Assembly: GCA_014529385.2 (NCBI GenBank)
Contig: CM043962.1
Span: forward strand, 128,774,074-128,838,073
From: Adiantum capillus-veneris
Taxonomy: Eukaryota > Streptophyta > Polypodiopsida > Polypodiales > Pteridaceae
Direction: 5' to 3'
DNA: 64,000 bases
The translations under genes were made by a program, and so were the position numbers. The notes beneath the pieces were generated by a model, which worked only from the letters and a program-made list of their open reading frames with translations, did not search any database and was not told where the DNA came from. Below are positions 21,902 through 32,312 of this stretch, in pieces; the first letter of the stretch is position 1; each line of letters starts with the position of its first letter.

Positions 21902-22349
21902 AAATTTGCCAAGTCACCACCATTGGGCGGTCACCCAATTTGGGCCGGGCGGACAGCTTAAAAAATTTAAGTTTCAAGCCTAAATTCCAGCCAACGTAAA
22001 AAAACATATGCAGCGTATGATTTCAGCCAGCGAAAACAGAACACTCAGGCGCTGCCGATTTGCTGACGCTTGGAAATTTCAAACGCTGTTGCTGCTGCCG
22101 CTTGGGAAAGGGTATGGCGAAGAGGTGCACAACTCTCCGAATACGCCACACACACAGCTATCCCGCCCTTTTTTATTTTGCTCTTATGTGTATAGAATTA
22201 AGCAGAACAGATAAAAGTTACCTCATATACGTAGGCAAATGAACACCATCTTTCCGTTGTTGCCATACAACTCACGAGGTGAGGATTGCGAGTAGGGTAG
22301 GCAACTGCGAGGTTAGATAGACGCCAAGTCCAAAGCCCCGGAAAAAATT

Positions 22350-22361
22350 GCTCTAATACAA
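22350..22361 (-). promoter_or_regulatory. Primer binding site of C2
   Basis: TTGTATTAGAGC on the minus strand, a decayed form of TGGTATCAGAGC, followed by the same AATTTTTTCC sequence that follows the C1 primer site at 29929. Confidence 0.75.
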
Positions 22362-22363
22362 TT

Positions 22364-22771
22364 GTGAAGAACACGCTTACTATGTGTGTTTATTTATAAT
22401 TGAACTTAGATAAAAAATGAAACTGAACTAGAACTAGAGAGAAAGACTCAAGAGACTGAATCTGTGTTGATTGATTGAAATGTGTTACAAGGACGTTCTT
22501 ATATAGAAACTGAAGAGACATGACCATAAGTCAAAAGACATGACTCTAGGCCAATAGTCGTGTCCCTCTGTTGTAGAGTCGTGACCCTTCGGCATAAAGG
22601 TGCAACCATTCGCTGAAGAGGCATGGCTATTCCCCGAACATGTGCGACTCTTGGGCGAAGAGACGAATCCTTTGGAGAATCGAGTTCTCGGATCTGGTGC
22701 ATCTTCGTATCTGCAAAAGAATCAAGTAAAGAAGGTAATACCAAGACAAAGAATACGTCACAATCGTGACA
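22364..22771 (-). repeat. 5' LTR of element C2
   Basis: It starts TGTCACGATTGTGACG at 22771 and ends near TTCTTCACA at 22364, about 408 bp. A TATA-like TTCTATATAAGAAC lies around 22497-22510 in minus orientation. It shares with the C1 LTRs the pattern of CTCTTCGCC/GTCATGTCTCTTC repeats. Confidence 0.8.
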
Positions 22772-22772
22772 A

Positions 22773-23147
22773 TTGAGTAAGAGCATGGATGAATGCCAAT
22801 AGCTCTTTCTCATAAATCTGTGCGACCCACTCTCGTCGCGAAAACATTCTACTCTCATAAGCTACAACATGGCCCTTCTACATTAAGACCGCTCTCAAAC
22901 TGCGACCATAGGCATCACAGTAAACCTCAAATGGCTTTTGCAAACCTGGTAGAACCAACATTGAACCAGTTGTCAACTTCTCTTTTAGAGTCTTAAATGC
23001 TGCAATCTCAAATGGTCCCCAAGAAAAAGGAACCCCTTTCTGTGTCAGAATGTGTATCGGAGAAGCAATTTCTGCAAACTTTCGGATGAACCGTCGGTAA
23101 TACAAGCATAAACCCAAAAAGCTGCGAACTTCATGTACATTCTTCAA
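22773..23147 (-). pseudogene. RT connection and RNase H start of A3
   Basis: Reads VRSFLGLCLYYRRFIRKFAE, then FEVYCDAYGRSLRAVLM with the first RNase H aspartate, and after a stop VAQIYEKELLAFIHALTQ. The next base belongs to the C2 LTR. Confidence 0.85.
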
Positions 23148-23191
23148 ATCTGGCCAATCTCAAATGGTTTCAACATTGGCCGGGTCCATTT

Positions 23192-24018
23192 TTACACCCT
23201 CCGTAGAGGCAATGTGCCCCAAAAAGTAAATCTCTGGCAAGAAAAACTTGCTCTTCCTCCCATTAACCACCAGTAGACTTTGCCACAGTGCCTCAAAAAC
23301 TGTAACAGATGGTGTCTATTGTGCTCTGCCTCACTCTTGGAGAATACGATGATGTCGTTGAAAAAGGTGCCCACAAATAACCACCAGTAGATTTTGCCAC
23401 AATACCTCGAAAACCTGTAACAGATGGTGTCTGTTGTGCTCTGCCTCACTCTTGGAGAATACGATGATGTCGTCGAAAAAGGTGCCCACAAATGACCTAT
23501 ACTCTCGAAAATCTTGTCCATCATCCTATTGAACGTTGCGAGAGCATTCGTGAGACCAAAAGGCATCACCAAATACTCGTACAATCCAAAGGACGTCGTG
23601 AACGCGGTCTTGTATACATCTCCAAGAGCCATCCCGATCTGATGATAGCCACTTTTTAGGTAAAACAAGTAGAACCTTATAGCCTGTCCAAGGTATCATC
23701 GATCCTGGGTATTGGAAACATGTTCTTGATGGTGATTTTGTTAAGAGCTTTGTAGTCAATTCACATTCTCCAAGATCCATCTTTCTTTAATACCAACAAC
23801 ACTGGCGAACAGTAAGGTGATGTACTAGGCTAAATGAGACCCTTCTCTAAAAGCTCTTTCACTTGATTCATAATTTCCTCGTTTTGGGCTCTGCCAACTC
23901 GGTAAAGTGGCCAGTGTGGCGTGCTGCCAGGAATCAAATCAATGGTGTGATCTTCAAGACGCTTGGGAGGCAACTCTCTTGGTAAGCCTTCAGAGAAACA
24001 ATCAGCTTGAGCTTGCAA
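23192..24018 (-). pseudogene. Reverse transcriptase of A3 with internal duplication
   Basis: The RT N-terminus is at 24018-23830 (EDHTIDLIPGSTP, QVKELLEKGLI). Further on come KSGYHQI and FGLYEYLVMPFGLTNALATF. The region with the catalytic box is present twice because of a 114-bp tandem duplication (23267-23494). One copy reads FFND with an Asn for the first catalytic Asp; the other keeps FFDD but is out of frame. Non-functional. Confidence 0.87.
23267..23494. repeat. 114-bp tandem duplication in the A3 RT
   Basis: Two adjacent copies, 23267-23380 and 23381-23494, each starting CCACCAGTAGA. The period of 114 is 38 codons. The copies differ at only about ten positions by eye. Confidence 0.9.
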
Positions 24019-24119
24019 AAAATCTTGTCATTCCTTCTCAAGGTCGGATAAATTTGATGTTTTATTGTCGTCTAACTCATTTAAGTAGATTGAGTAAACA
24101 TTGAACAAACGGACTGGAT

Positions 24120-24415
24120 TTCATTTTTGGAAAAGGCCGAAGCCGATACAAGTGGGACGGACTCACTTTACATCAAGTATTCTCTCTCTTCGCTTCTCAT
24201 TCTTCAATTTCTCCTTTCTCGCCTTCTAGTCGACCACAGCACTGTTCTTGTGCAACCAAGGGATTCCAAAAGGACATCACACCCTTCCAAGGCATGATAT
24301 AGAAGTCCTTGTGCCCTAGATACCCTTGACAATGCAATCGAAGTTTTCCTATGATAGTTGTAATGGCAACATCCCATCCTGGCGTCGCTAGAACCGCCTA
24401 AATCGGGGCTTGCAC
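24120..24415 (-). pseudogene. Protease end of A3
   Basis: Across frames the minus strand gives RLHCQGYLGHKDFYIMP and then the WNPLVAQEQCCGRL frame-shifted form of the IPWFHKN segment seen in A2. Homology to A2 stops at about 24415. Confidence 0.7.
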
Positions 24416-25146
24416 CCGTTTGCCCATCTAAAGCCTATTTTGGCCACTTAAGTAGTAATTGTTCAAGATATTTGCTTGACATTACCCTTGTCTAGTCTAG
24501 TGGGCTCTTTGTCCTTTGTCTTGTATCATTCGCAGAGTTTGCCATCTGGACTCTAGGTCGCATGTCTTTGGAGCAATCCAAACCACCCCACAAGAGAATT
24601 TTCCCCTAAGTGCAACAACTGTCTCGTAACTTTAGGGTGTAGAGTCAAGCAAGACGTAGTAAACCAAGCTCTCACAAGAAGAACCTAATTTGGGATCAAC
24701 AATCTCTCAGTCAAAGATAAATGCAAAGAGGACCAATGGCAAAGCTTCCTCTTGATGGGATGAAAGACTAGCTCAAGCTGTTGCTCATGCGACACATCAA
24801 TGCCAACATGAAAACCAAAATAACTACAAGTCTGACCTCTCATCAAACAAGCAAAGTGCTCCTGCACTCCCCGCTAACAATCCTCAACTCCCACCACAAA
24901 AATCGAATGGCTTGTGCCAATTGATAAGAGCGTCTCTGTCCAAACAAAAAGTAGTGAGAGTTGTTTGTAGACAATCCAAGATGCATGGTTCAAACAACGT
25001 GAATAGCAAAGTATCATTGCATACTCCCGGTCCAACAAGTCAGGGGATCCGTCCAAGGGCGACCGCACATTTACGGAGTCTAGCCTCTCAAGAAAAGTGA
25101 GATAACCTTGGCAAAGAATAGAAACAAATACAAGGCCAGCGAGCAT
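24416..25146. other. Unclassified sequence between A3 and its probable LTR
   Basis: ORFs on the minus strand (25146-24874, 24867-24685) show no gag or other recognisable motif. It occupies the place where A3 gag should be, so it may be a replacement or deeply decayed gag. Confidence 0.35.
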
Positions 25147-25893
25147 CCCTCACGTACAATGCGATATTGCCAAGGGGGAGAGGGGACCCCTTGGTTTGGA
25201 CCATTTAGCAACACCCCTTTCTCTTCCAAGCGTGTCGACGGAAAAGAATAAACTGAACAACTTTAAGCACTTCAAGTAACAACTGAATTGAAAGAGATGC
25301 ACGACACACGAGACGGGGAGTGGCAGAGTTCCACCCCAACAGAGCACTCGGCCCAAACCTTAGCCCCATTCGGTATTTCTTTATATTGATTGAACTCAGT
25401 ACATCGCCGGCACTCCCTCCTCTGCACCTCTACGCGGGAGCGTGCAAGAGAATGAGCCCTTGGCCTCTAAAAGCAATTACAATGAAAAGCTTCAAGTTCT
25501 AAAAGAATCTGGTCCCAAAAGCAACCAACGCAAAATCCGTACAACATGCCACATAAGCACCTACAACGTAAGATGCGGAAGTCCGTACAGGCTGCCATGT
25601 GGCTCTGCAAGCACGATTTGCGGGCGTTCGTACAACTGCCACATCATCAAGTTTTACGCAAGCTTCTGGGTGCTTTATTTTAATGCCTTAGTCACTTGGC
25701 CCCATCGGACGGGATCCCATAAGTTGGTGGGAACTCTTCTTAAAAATAGGCCTCTCGACGAGACTTTGCAAGTTGGTAAAACTTCTTGTGCTGCTTCTAC
25801 TTCTTCTGCTTCTTCTTAGGTTTTAGGCCCCTCGGCCGCAATCTGCAAGTTGGCTCCCCGTTCTTGAGTGGCTCGACATGTCAACAATTTGTG
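25147..25893 (-). repeat. Probable 5' LTR of A3 (family A)
   Basis: On the minus strand it starts TGTCACAAATTGTTGACATG at 25893. It contains the family-A upstream region matching 15190-15420 and the R module (CCCATTCGGTATTTC on the plus strand at 25367-25381). The U5 side is diverged and no primer site is visible at 25146. Confidence 0.62.
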
Positions 25894-26735
25894 ACAGCAA
25901 AGCAAAAATCATGAGTCCTATCTCATGCAAGAGATGAAGACAATGCGAGCAGATATGGCAGCAATGAAACAATATTTGCAAGTACAATTGTAGGCCTGCA
26001 GAGCAACTGAAACCACGAGGTAACCCTATACCAGAAACCTTGTAGCAAGAGGTGACAAATCAAGGCTTAAAGGTAAAATCTTCCAATTCATAGCATTTTG
26101 TCAATGAAGTCAACTTACTTATGAAATAGAAGGAAACGGTGGAGAGCCTCAAGTATGAAATAAGAATCATTGGGCTCCTCTTGGATGGAACAAGGAACAC
26201 CTTGGAGATCTCAAAGCACAGTTAACCAAGGTAGTTCTTTTCATGGCCTAGACAACCTGTTGGTACAAGTTTGACAAGATGGCAGAGATGAAGCAAACAG
26301 TCTTTAAACCGGAACCAAGGTATGGATAGGTGATGTCACGAGGACGTGCCTAACATTAGTTGCTGGTTTCTTTCCGATGATTTTTATTTTAATTTTTGGG
26401 ACCCTCTTTTTGAAGTCACAAATGGCCGGACATTGTGTGGCCAATGTGAAACGGCCAATGGCCGAGAGTTTCACCCACAATTGGGAAGGGCAAGTCACCA
26501 CGAGATGGTCGGGCCAGTCGGCACTGGAATTCAAGTAGTAAAAGGGTGTCTAGGCTCAGTTCAAGGTCATTTAGGCCCCTCGCTACACTTACAAGTTGAT
26601 GGGTACTAGGAAATTAACTCAAAAGAGGCAAACTCGACACTTTGCGGCTCCAAGAGCACTTGCCAAGCTCATCCTTGTTGGGGGAGCCCATAAGGGGTTG
26701 ATTTTTGCTCCACAGTGTGCTACAGCGTGTGTGTG
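25894..26735. other. Unclassified intron sequence left of B1
   Basis: Plus-strand text such as MKTMRADMAAMKQYL near 25932 has a gag-like helical look, but no domain is recognised. It ends in a short GTGTGTGT run directly before the B1 LTR. Confidence 0.35.
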
Positions 26736-27957
26736 TGTCACGCGACACATCTAACCCTATGTGCGCGTGGACAAGCTATTTCACGACAAGGGTTCAGTTC
26801 AGTTCTCAGTCTAGAATAGGAAGTGATCTCGCACTTTTGTGAGTCTGTTCGCAGACCATGCATGTCCAGACACTTAGAGTAGATGCATATCCTCTGGTTG
26901 CACACAGCATGATCATCAAATTAGAATCAAAACCCATCATTAGCATTTTTACAGTGCATAGACCTATTTTCCCTATTTTAGCCAATTTTCACTTATTATT
27001 TTTAAGTGACTTTTGTTGGAAACTAGGTAGGGCAAATTTAGCAAGTAAGTACATGAGCAAACTAGCGCTAGCACTTTCTGGCAGAAGAGGCAGCAGGAAC
27101 ACAACGTTCAACAAGCACCTTCTCAGCAAAACCCCCACAGTAACCTAGCGTTTTTAAAACAGGAAACCTGGCGTTTTCTTCATCAGCAACCTAGCGTTTT
27201 CAGCATTGCAGACAAGCTGAGTGTTTTTGCAGTTGCACAACTTGGCAATAGCAGATAGCAGATCAGCCCTAGCGTTAGCAGTTTGCATCAGTAGATCCAT
27301 AGCAAATTTCCACCGCAAGACAGTTTTCAGCCCTAGCGTCTTGCAGATTCACCACGGTGGAACACCAAGAAGCATCAGCGTTTTCAGTTTTCAGCAATCA
27401 GACATCGCATAAGAAGTCCCAAACCTCGCAGATCTCACCTTCCCGCAGCAGATCCTCGCCGCACAGTCAGATCCAGCGTAGTTTGCAGTTTCAGCCCAGA
27501 AAACATAGATTTCAGCATCTGCGGTTTTCAGCGCGTTGTCGTTACATCGTCGCCATCGACATCATCACCAACATAGAGTCAAGATTCAGCAGATAAAGAT
27601 TTGCAGATTTCTACCCTTACCATTTTCAGATTTCAGCCCGTCTCGTCGTCGTCGACATCGTCGGCAAGTCCAAGCATTGTAGAGATTTGTGCAATCAATA
27701 GTAGACCGCTCTCGCCATAGAGAGTGGGGCCTTCGGAGGAGGGTTTTTGACAACATTATGGTGTCGTATTCTTCTCTCTCTATCTCTCAGTCTCAGCACC
27801 TTCATTCATAGTGTCATTCACTTTGTTTGTGATCAGTTGCACTCTCTCAGTAAAGGAACGAAAGGCTCTCCCTTCCGCAAGTAAAAGGAACCCTTGAGCA
27901 CAGTTCGGAACACTCATCTTGAGCAAAGTTCAACATTCACTTCCGCTACACCTTACA
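26736..27957 (+). repeat. 5' LTR of B1 (1,222 bp)
   Basis: Starts TGTCACGCGACACATCTAAC and ends CTACACCTTACA. The first ~765 bp match the 3' LTR (41500-42288) with few differences. Repeated TTTTCAGC/CTAGCGTTT units occupy 27100-27560. It also matches the B2 LTR in reverse orientation. Confidence 0.9.
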
Positions 27958-27958
27958 T

Positions 27959-27970
27959 TGGTATCAAAGC
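27959..27970 (+). promoter_or_regulatory. Primer binding site of B1
   Basis: TGGTATCAAAGC one base after the LTR end; one difference from the initiator tRNA-Met-complementary TGGTATCAGAGC. Confidence 0.82.
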
Positions 27971-28306
27971 TTTGGCAGTGTTCTGTATCACTCAAGGAAA
28001 GAACCACAAGAATTTTTTTTGCTTGTTGCGGTCGCACGTAACCCAAGACCTCTTGGGCGTGTCGATTTCTAATCGTGTTTCTGAAGAGTGATCGGAAACC
28101 CAAGAAGGAAGGGCTTGTCCAGCCTCCCCTTGTTTCTCTTTTCACTCATTGAGAGCGGATCGTGCACTCAGCGGCCAGCCAATCAACATGAGGTGGGAAA
28201 AAGCAACCTTGGTGTGAGCGCAAGCCCGCCAAGGGGTGCGCCCATCGGAAAGAGAAGAGCTCGGGTGAAGAGAAGATCCTTCTCTAACACAAATTGCAAG
28301 CAAAAG

Positions 28307-28420
28307 AAGAAGCGCAAGAACCTCAAGAATCTCAAGACCCTCAAGAACTTCAAGAACTCAAGAACCTCAAGAACCCAAGACCCACAAGAACCCAAGTTCC
28401 TCATGAACTTAAGAACCCAA
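28307..28420 (+). repeat. CAAGAACC-type short tandem repeats in the B1 leader
   Basis: About ten diverged units of CTCAAGAAC(C) in the 5' untranslated leader, just upstream of the gag ATG at 28428. Confidence 0.75.
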
Positions 28421-28427
28421 GACTTCA

Positions 28428-28520
28428 ATGTATGGCGGAATGGATACTTCGCATGGAGGTGATGAGCATGGAAGTGGCAAAGAAGAATTTTCCCCACTAG
28501 GAGGTTTTTCTGACCCTCCC
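28428..28520 (+). pseudogene. gag of B1, first 31 codons
   Basis: The gag starts at ATG 28428 (MYGGMDTSHGG) and runs open for 31 codons to FSDPP, where element D is inserted. The frame continues without shift at 39041 (PSPSTPRFAPNP, then the MEALVKS region), once one copy of the duplicated target is discounted. Confidence 0.85.
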
Positions 28521-28905
28521 TGTTATGTCCCGCTCTTGGGAGAGGGGATCTAGCCCAGACGCTGTCAGGATGGGCGTTCAGTGTCCGGGCGGACGTAGTG
28601 TGAACCCGGCCAGTGTGGCCGGCCATTATTATACAAGGGAGGCCAAGGCCTCATTTGCAGTTAACGACTCCCACAGGCAAAGTGCTAGTGGTTAGCCCGC
28701 GAGGCTAGGAGTGCGCAAGGTCACCTCAAGGAGATGAGGCCGGGTGGTATGGGATGCTCGGTCTTACAAGTGCACGCCTACTTCCTCGGACGTTGGCCCT
28801 AGCACAAGGGAGCTGCCGGATGGTGGCTATGGTCAGCCGGTTCGTCCGACACGTGTCTGTAGGAGGTCCGTGTAACTGGGAGATCCACTTCCATTGTTCG
28901 TTTCA
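28521..28905 (+). repeat. 5' LTR of element D
   Basis: Starts TGTTATGTCCCGCTCTTGGG and ends TTGTTCGTTTCA, directly followed by the primer site. Same length as the 3' LTR. Confidence 0.95.
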
Positions 28906-28918
28906 TGGTATCAGAGCC
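28906..28918 (+). promoter_or_regulatory. Primer binding site of D
   Basis: TGGTATCAGAGCC immediately after the LTR, complementary to initiator tRNA-Met. Confidence 0.93.
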
Positions 28919-29239
28919 GGCTTGGCTACAGGAAGGACCGTGTGCACACCTACGGATCGGTTCGGGTTGGAGAACCTCAATTTCATGTAATTTTCAATGA
29001 TTAATTGCTTTTTCTTCTCACAAGCTTGTGTGCAAGTGAAATTTAATGTGTTGCTTGCTGATTTTTTATAAATTCAGCAATCTAGCACATGCAAGTGCTA
29101 AAAATCAGAGGATTTTTGTCAACCTTGCTGATCTTCGATGAAAATCAATCATTTATTCATTAATTTGCTGATTCGGGACTGAAAATTCAGCGTATTGTAC
29201 TTTTTAAGATCTCTCTGTAATGCCCTTCTCTGTGCGAAG

Positions 29240-29286
<47 letters not shown>

Positions 29287-29490
29287 GATGGAAACAAGGG
29301 AGTTCTTACTTAGCGTGGAACAATAGCAGAGGGACAAAAATCGCAGGGGTTGTGCTAGCGTGGAGGCTGCTTCCAACGTGGGCACTTCCTTCGCGTGTTA
29401 GCCACAAGCGGGCACAAGCCTTAAGTCTCCTCTTTTCTCCACGCGTTATCTGCTCCTGTCACTTGCGTTCGAATTCTTTAAATCACTCGC
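28919..29490 (+). other. 5' leader of D, left part
   Basis: Non-coding, AT-rich, with a (CA)n run at 29243-29281. It continues after the C1 insertion at 32024. Confidence 0.6.
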
Positions 29491-29495
29491 AGCTC

Positions 29496-29927
29496 TATCA
29501 CGATTGTGCCTATGTTGCAGTATTACATCTACTCCTAGTTGTAGATACGCGAAGTGCCATGCCAAGCAGGACCCCTACGCTTGGATGGTCACACCCCTTC
29601 GCCCAAAAGACATACCTCTTCGCCAAAAGCCACACTCCTTCGACGATTGGTCACACCCCTTCACCTTACGGATGCGACTCTTCACCCAATGGTTGCAACT
29701 CTTCGCCGAAAGGATGTGTCTTTTCGCCTAAAGTCATGTCTCTTCACAAAGAGACATGCCTCTTCACTGATGACTATTCAATTCCTATAAAAGCAACCCT
29801 TGTATCACACTTTCAATCAATCAAACACAGAGTCTTCTAAGTCTTGTCTCAAGTACAGTTCAAGTTTCTTAAGTCTTAATCACGAGTTTAAGTACTTAAT
29901 TAAAAATTAGCATCTAGAATCCTTACA
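29496..29927 (+). repeat. 5' LTR of C1
   Basis: 432 bp. It carries a TATA box, CTATAAAAGCAAC, at about 29786-29798 and repeated CTCTTCGCC/CTCTTCACC units, and ends TCTAGAATCCTTACA. Confidence 0.95.
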
Positions 29928-29928
29928 G

Positions 29929-29940
29929 TGGTATCAGAGC
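29929..29940 (+). promoter_or_regulatory. Primer binding site of C1
   Basis: TGGTATCAGAGC, two bases after the LTR, followed by AATTTTTTCCCGGG as in C2. Confidence 0.93.
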
Positions 29941-30822
29941 AATTTTTTCCCGGGACCCGAAGGTTGTGAGCCTCTCACCCTCGCCGCTTCCCTCTCCTGC
30001 CCTTCCCGCAATTGTATGGAAGCCAAAGAAAGGTGGATTTTGATGCTGGTGTGTAACCTACGTATGTAAACCTGCATCCGTACCCTCTTCCGAACACACA
30101 CACACACACACACCGAGTGGCAAATAGGGGATTGCCTTCTTACCCATGTAGAGATGGCGCTGATGGTGGAAATCTCCCTCACATGCGCACATTCGCAGTG
30201 GCTCCTTTCTGGCTGGTCTCCCTCGCGCAACGCGCACTTCTTATGCCACCGGTGTGCCCCTTGGTGAAGGGACACTCCTCTTGCAGCAGTGGCTGGCTGT
30301 AGAATCTCACGCTGGAGTTCTTTCATCGAATGTGCCTGTTGCACATTTCACATCAGATTGGCCAATTTTTTTTACTGAGCGGGACCAAATTGCTAAACTA
30401 TTGGCCAATTAACTCAAACCCATTAAAATATAACCAGCCCCAAAGTTGGCAGCCAGCGTACACTTCTTAGCCACCCGTGGTATCTCTTTGCATGCTCGTG
30501 GTTTTTGTTCCAGTGTAGAGATTTTGCGCAACTATCTTCTATTTGATAAGCCAGCGCTTGAATATTTTTCCACACAAGGTTTATTAACATAGGCTGGTCA
30601 ATTCCAAAATTTTGGCCCAATTTTAAGAGGTAGTGTGGACACAAAATGCTTCAATTGTTTTAACCCCTTCCAAGCCACGTAAGAAATTCCCAGCCAACAT
30701 ACGATTTCAGCCCAGCCAGCAGCCTCCTAGCGTCCACACTTCGTCGCCTTCACGAATCAGAGGCATGCGGTGGGCAGCAGATTCGAAAAAAACCCTCCAT
30801 TTATACTGGCGATTAACCACCC

Positions 30823-31524
30823 TAAGATTTACAATGGCTTCGCTACCCCCTTGGTGCCTGGTTTGCAGACAAGCAAAGCCCAACAAGAAACAACTTTACG
30901 CTCGGACTTGTTCCCGATGTTTCCGCGTGGTTCCCCACACTCCTCTTTGTCTCTGAACTTATTGATAAAGTTGAACAGATACCAAATACCGTGGTGAATG
31001 AAGATTCTTCTTCAAACTTGAAGACTCCAATCCTTGCCTTCAATGGTGCAAAGGATAAAGCAAATACAGACTATTGCAGCACGACTTTAGTCACTGCAAA
31101 TGAATCTTTGGACACAACTTGTTCCACAGATAAACCTTCACAGATGGATATACCTTCAAAAACTACTTTGTCTCAGCTTACGACATCCCTTCAAGAGGAT
31201 TTTACTGTTCCAAACAAACCAATGGAATACTTTATAGATTTCCAACCAGTGGTCATCACTCAACAGACAACTCAAGTCAGTTTACCAATAATTTCACTCG
31301 AAGCAGATACAGATTCAATCTTTTCTTGGACAAAGCTCGAAGTTACAAACGACTTTGACAAAGGCAATAATCAAGTTGCAGATGTGATACTCATACTTTT
31401 GACAAAAAAGAGACAAGTTGCAGATACGATCAGTTTTCAGTTTGGCAAAATAGTCATGGTCAATAACAATGCCATGACATGGGACTTAACAGAAAGAGCT
31501 TTGCATACAGAAGCACAACAATGA
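30823..31524 (+). CDS. Orphan ORF carried by non-autonomous element C1
   Basis: An uninterrupted frame runs from after a stop near 30822 to a TGA at 31522; the first ATG is at 30991 (177 codons). The upstream part reads FTLGLVPDVSAWFPTLLFV, the rest is Thr/Ser/Gln-rich and polar with no zinc knuckle, D-S-G or RT motif. It ends about 50 bp before the polypurine tract. It could be captured host sequence, a relic of an element protein, or chance. An open frame this long in a decayed setting is notable, but I do not recognise it. Confidence 0.45.
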
Positions 31525-31586
31525 TACATTTCCTTCTCCTGGAGTGTTCTTCAAATACCTTGGGTTTTATTTAAAGAGGGAGGGAA

Positions 31587-32018
31587 TGTCACGATTGTGA
31601 CTATGTTGTAGTATTACATCTACTCCTAGTTGCAGATACGCAAAGTGCCATGCCAAGCAGGACCCCTGCGCTTGGATGGTCACACCCCTTTGCCCAAAAG
31701 ACATACCTCTTCGCCAAAAGCCACACTCCTTCGACGACTGGTCACACCCCTTCACCTTACGGATCCGACTCTTCACCCAATGGTTGCAGCTCTTCGCCGA
31801 AAGGATGTGTCTTTTCGCCTAAAGTCGTGTCTCTTCACAAAGAGATATGCCTCTTCACTGATGACTATTCAATTCCTATAAAAGGAACCCTTGTATCACA
31901 CTTTCAATCAATCAAACACAGAGTCTTCTAAGTCTTGTCTCGAGTACAGTTCAAGTTTCTTAAGTCTTAATCATGAGTTTAAGTACTTAATTAAGGATTA
32001 GCATCTAGAATCCTTACA
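31587..32018 (+). repeat. 3' LTR of C1
   Basis: Starts TGTCACGATTGTGACTATG right after AAAGAGGGAGGGAA, ends CTAGAATCCTTACA, and is followed by the TSD AGCTC. Confidence 0.95.
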
Positions 32019-32312
32019 AGCTCTACGTTGAGTTTTTTTTTAACCCACTTAAGAGTTTATTTATTAAGTGCCCCTTTTATTTTAAAGTGGCCAGGACACT
32101 TAAGGATTTTTTTTTATTAAGTATGAAACCTGCAGGTTATTAAAACATACAGAGAACTCATTTTTCGAGCCCTCTACTCCCCTCCCTACACTCCTCTTCC
32201 ATCTACTCGCACTCCCGCGGCCCTGCCGTCACCTGCTTGCCTTCAGACGCGTAGCGCTCTTCGGAGTTCGACTTCCCGCGACCGAAAAGTACAGAAAAGG
32301 CCCCAATTTCGT

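Larger units (their letters stand above)
19456..22771 (-). mobile_element. Family-C LTR retrotransposon C2 (gag-protease), 3'-truncated
   Basis: On the minus strand: 5' LTR (22771-22364), primer site, a leader ORF, gag, CCHC knuckle and protease ending near 19470. RT, integrase and the 3' LTR are absent, and family-A sequence of opposite orientation follows. The LTR matches the two 432-bp LTRs of C1 (29496, 31587) in the TGTCACGATTGTGAC start and the TCTTCGCC-type repeats. C2 begins within the RNase H of A3, so it inserted into A3. Confidence 0.8.
22773..24415 (-). mobile_element. Family-A Ty3/gypsy element A3 (protease-RT-RNase H remnant)
   Basis: On the minus strand: protease (24415-24120), RT (24018-23192) and the start of RNase H (23147-22773), cut off in IHALTQ by the LTR of C2. 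The probable 5' LTR is at 25893-25147. Gag is missing between them. It lies in the same orientation as the host SINE-like gene. Confidence 0.82.
29491..32023 (+). mobile_element. Non-autonomous LTR element C1 with perfect TSD, nested in D
   Basis: The element is 29496-32018 (2,523 bp): two 432-bp LTRs (29496-29927, 31587-32018), primer site at 29929, and polypurine tract at 31573-31586. The 5-bp duplication AGCTC is perfect (29491-29495, 32019-32023). The LTRs differ at about 17 positions by eye, fewer than those of D, agreeing with a later insertion. There is no gag, protease, RT or integrase in the 1.66-kb interior. The first LTR base pair TG has become TA in the 5' LTR. Confidence 0.94.

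Noticed and set aside
27101-27600. CRISPR-like appearance of the spaced TTTTCAGC/CTAGCGTTT units
   Set aside because: Spacing is irregular and the units lie inside a retrotransposon LTR of a plant nuclear genome.
29496-29840. 206-codon ORF with repeated SFA/TPS units
   Set aside because: It translates short repeats of the C1 LTR and recurs in the 3' LTR; not a gene.
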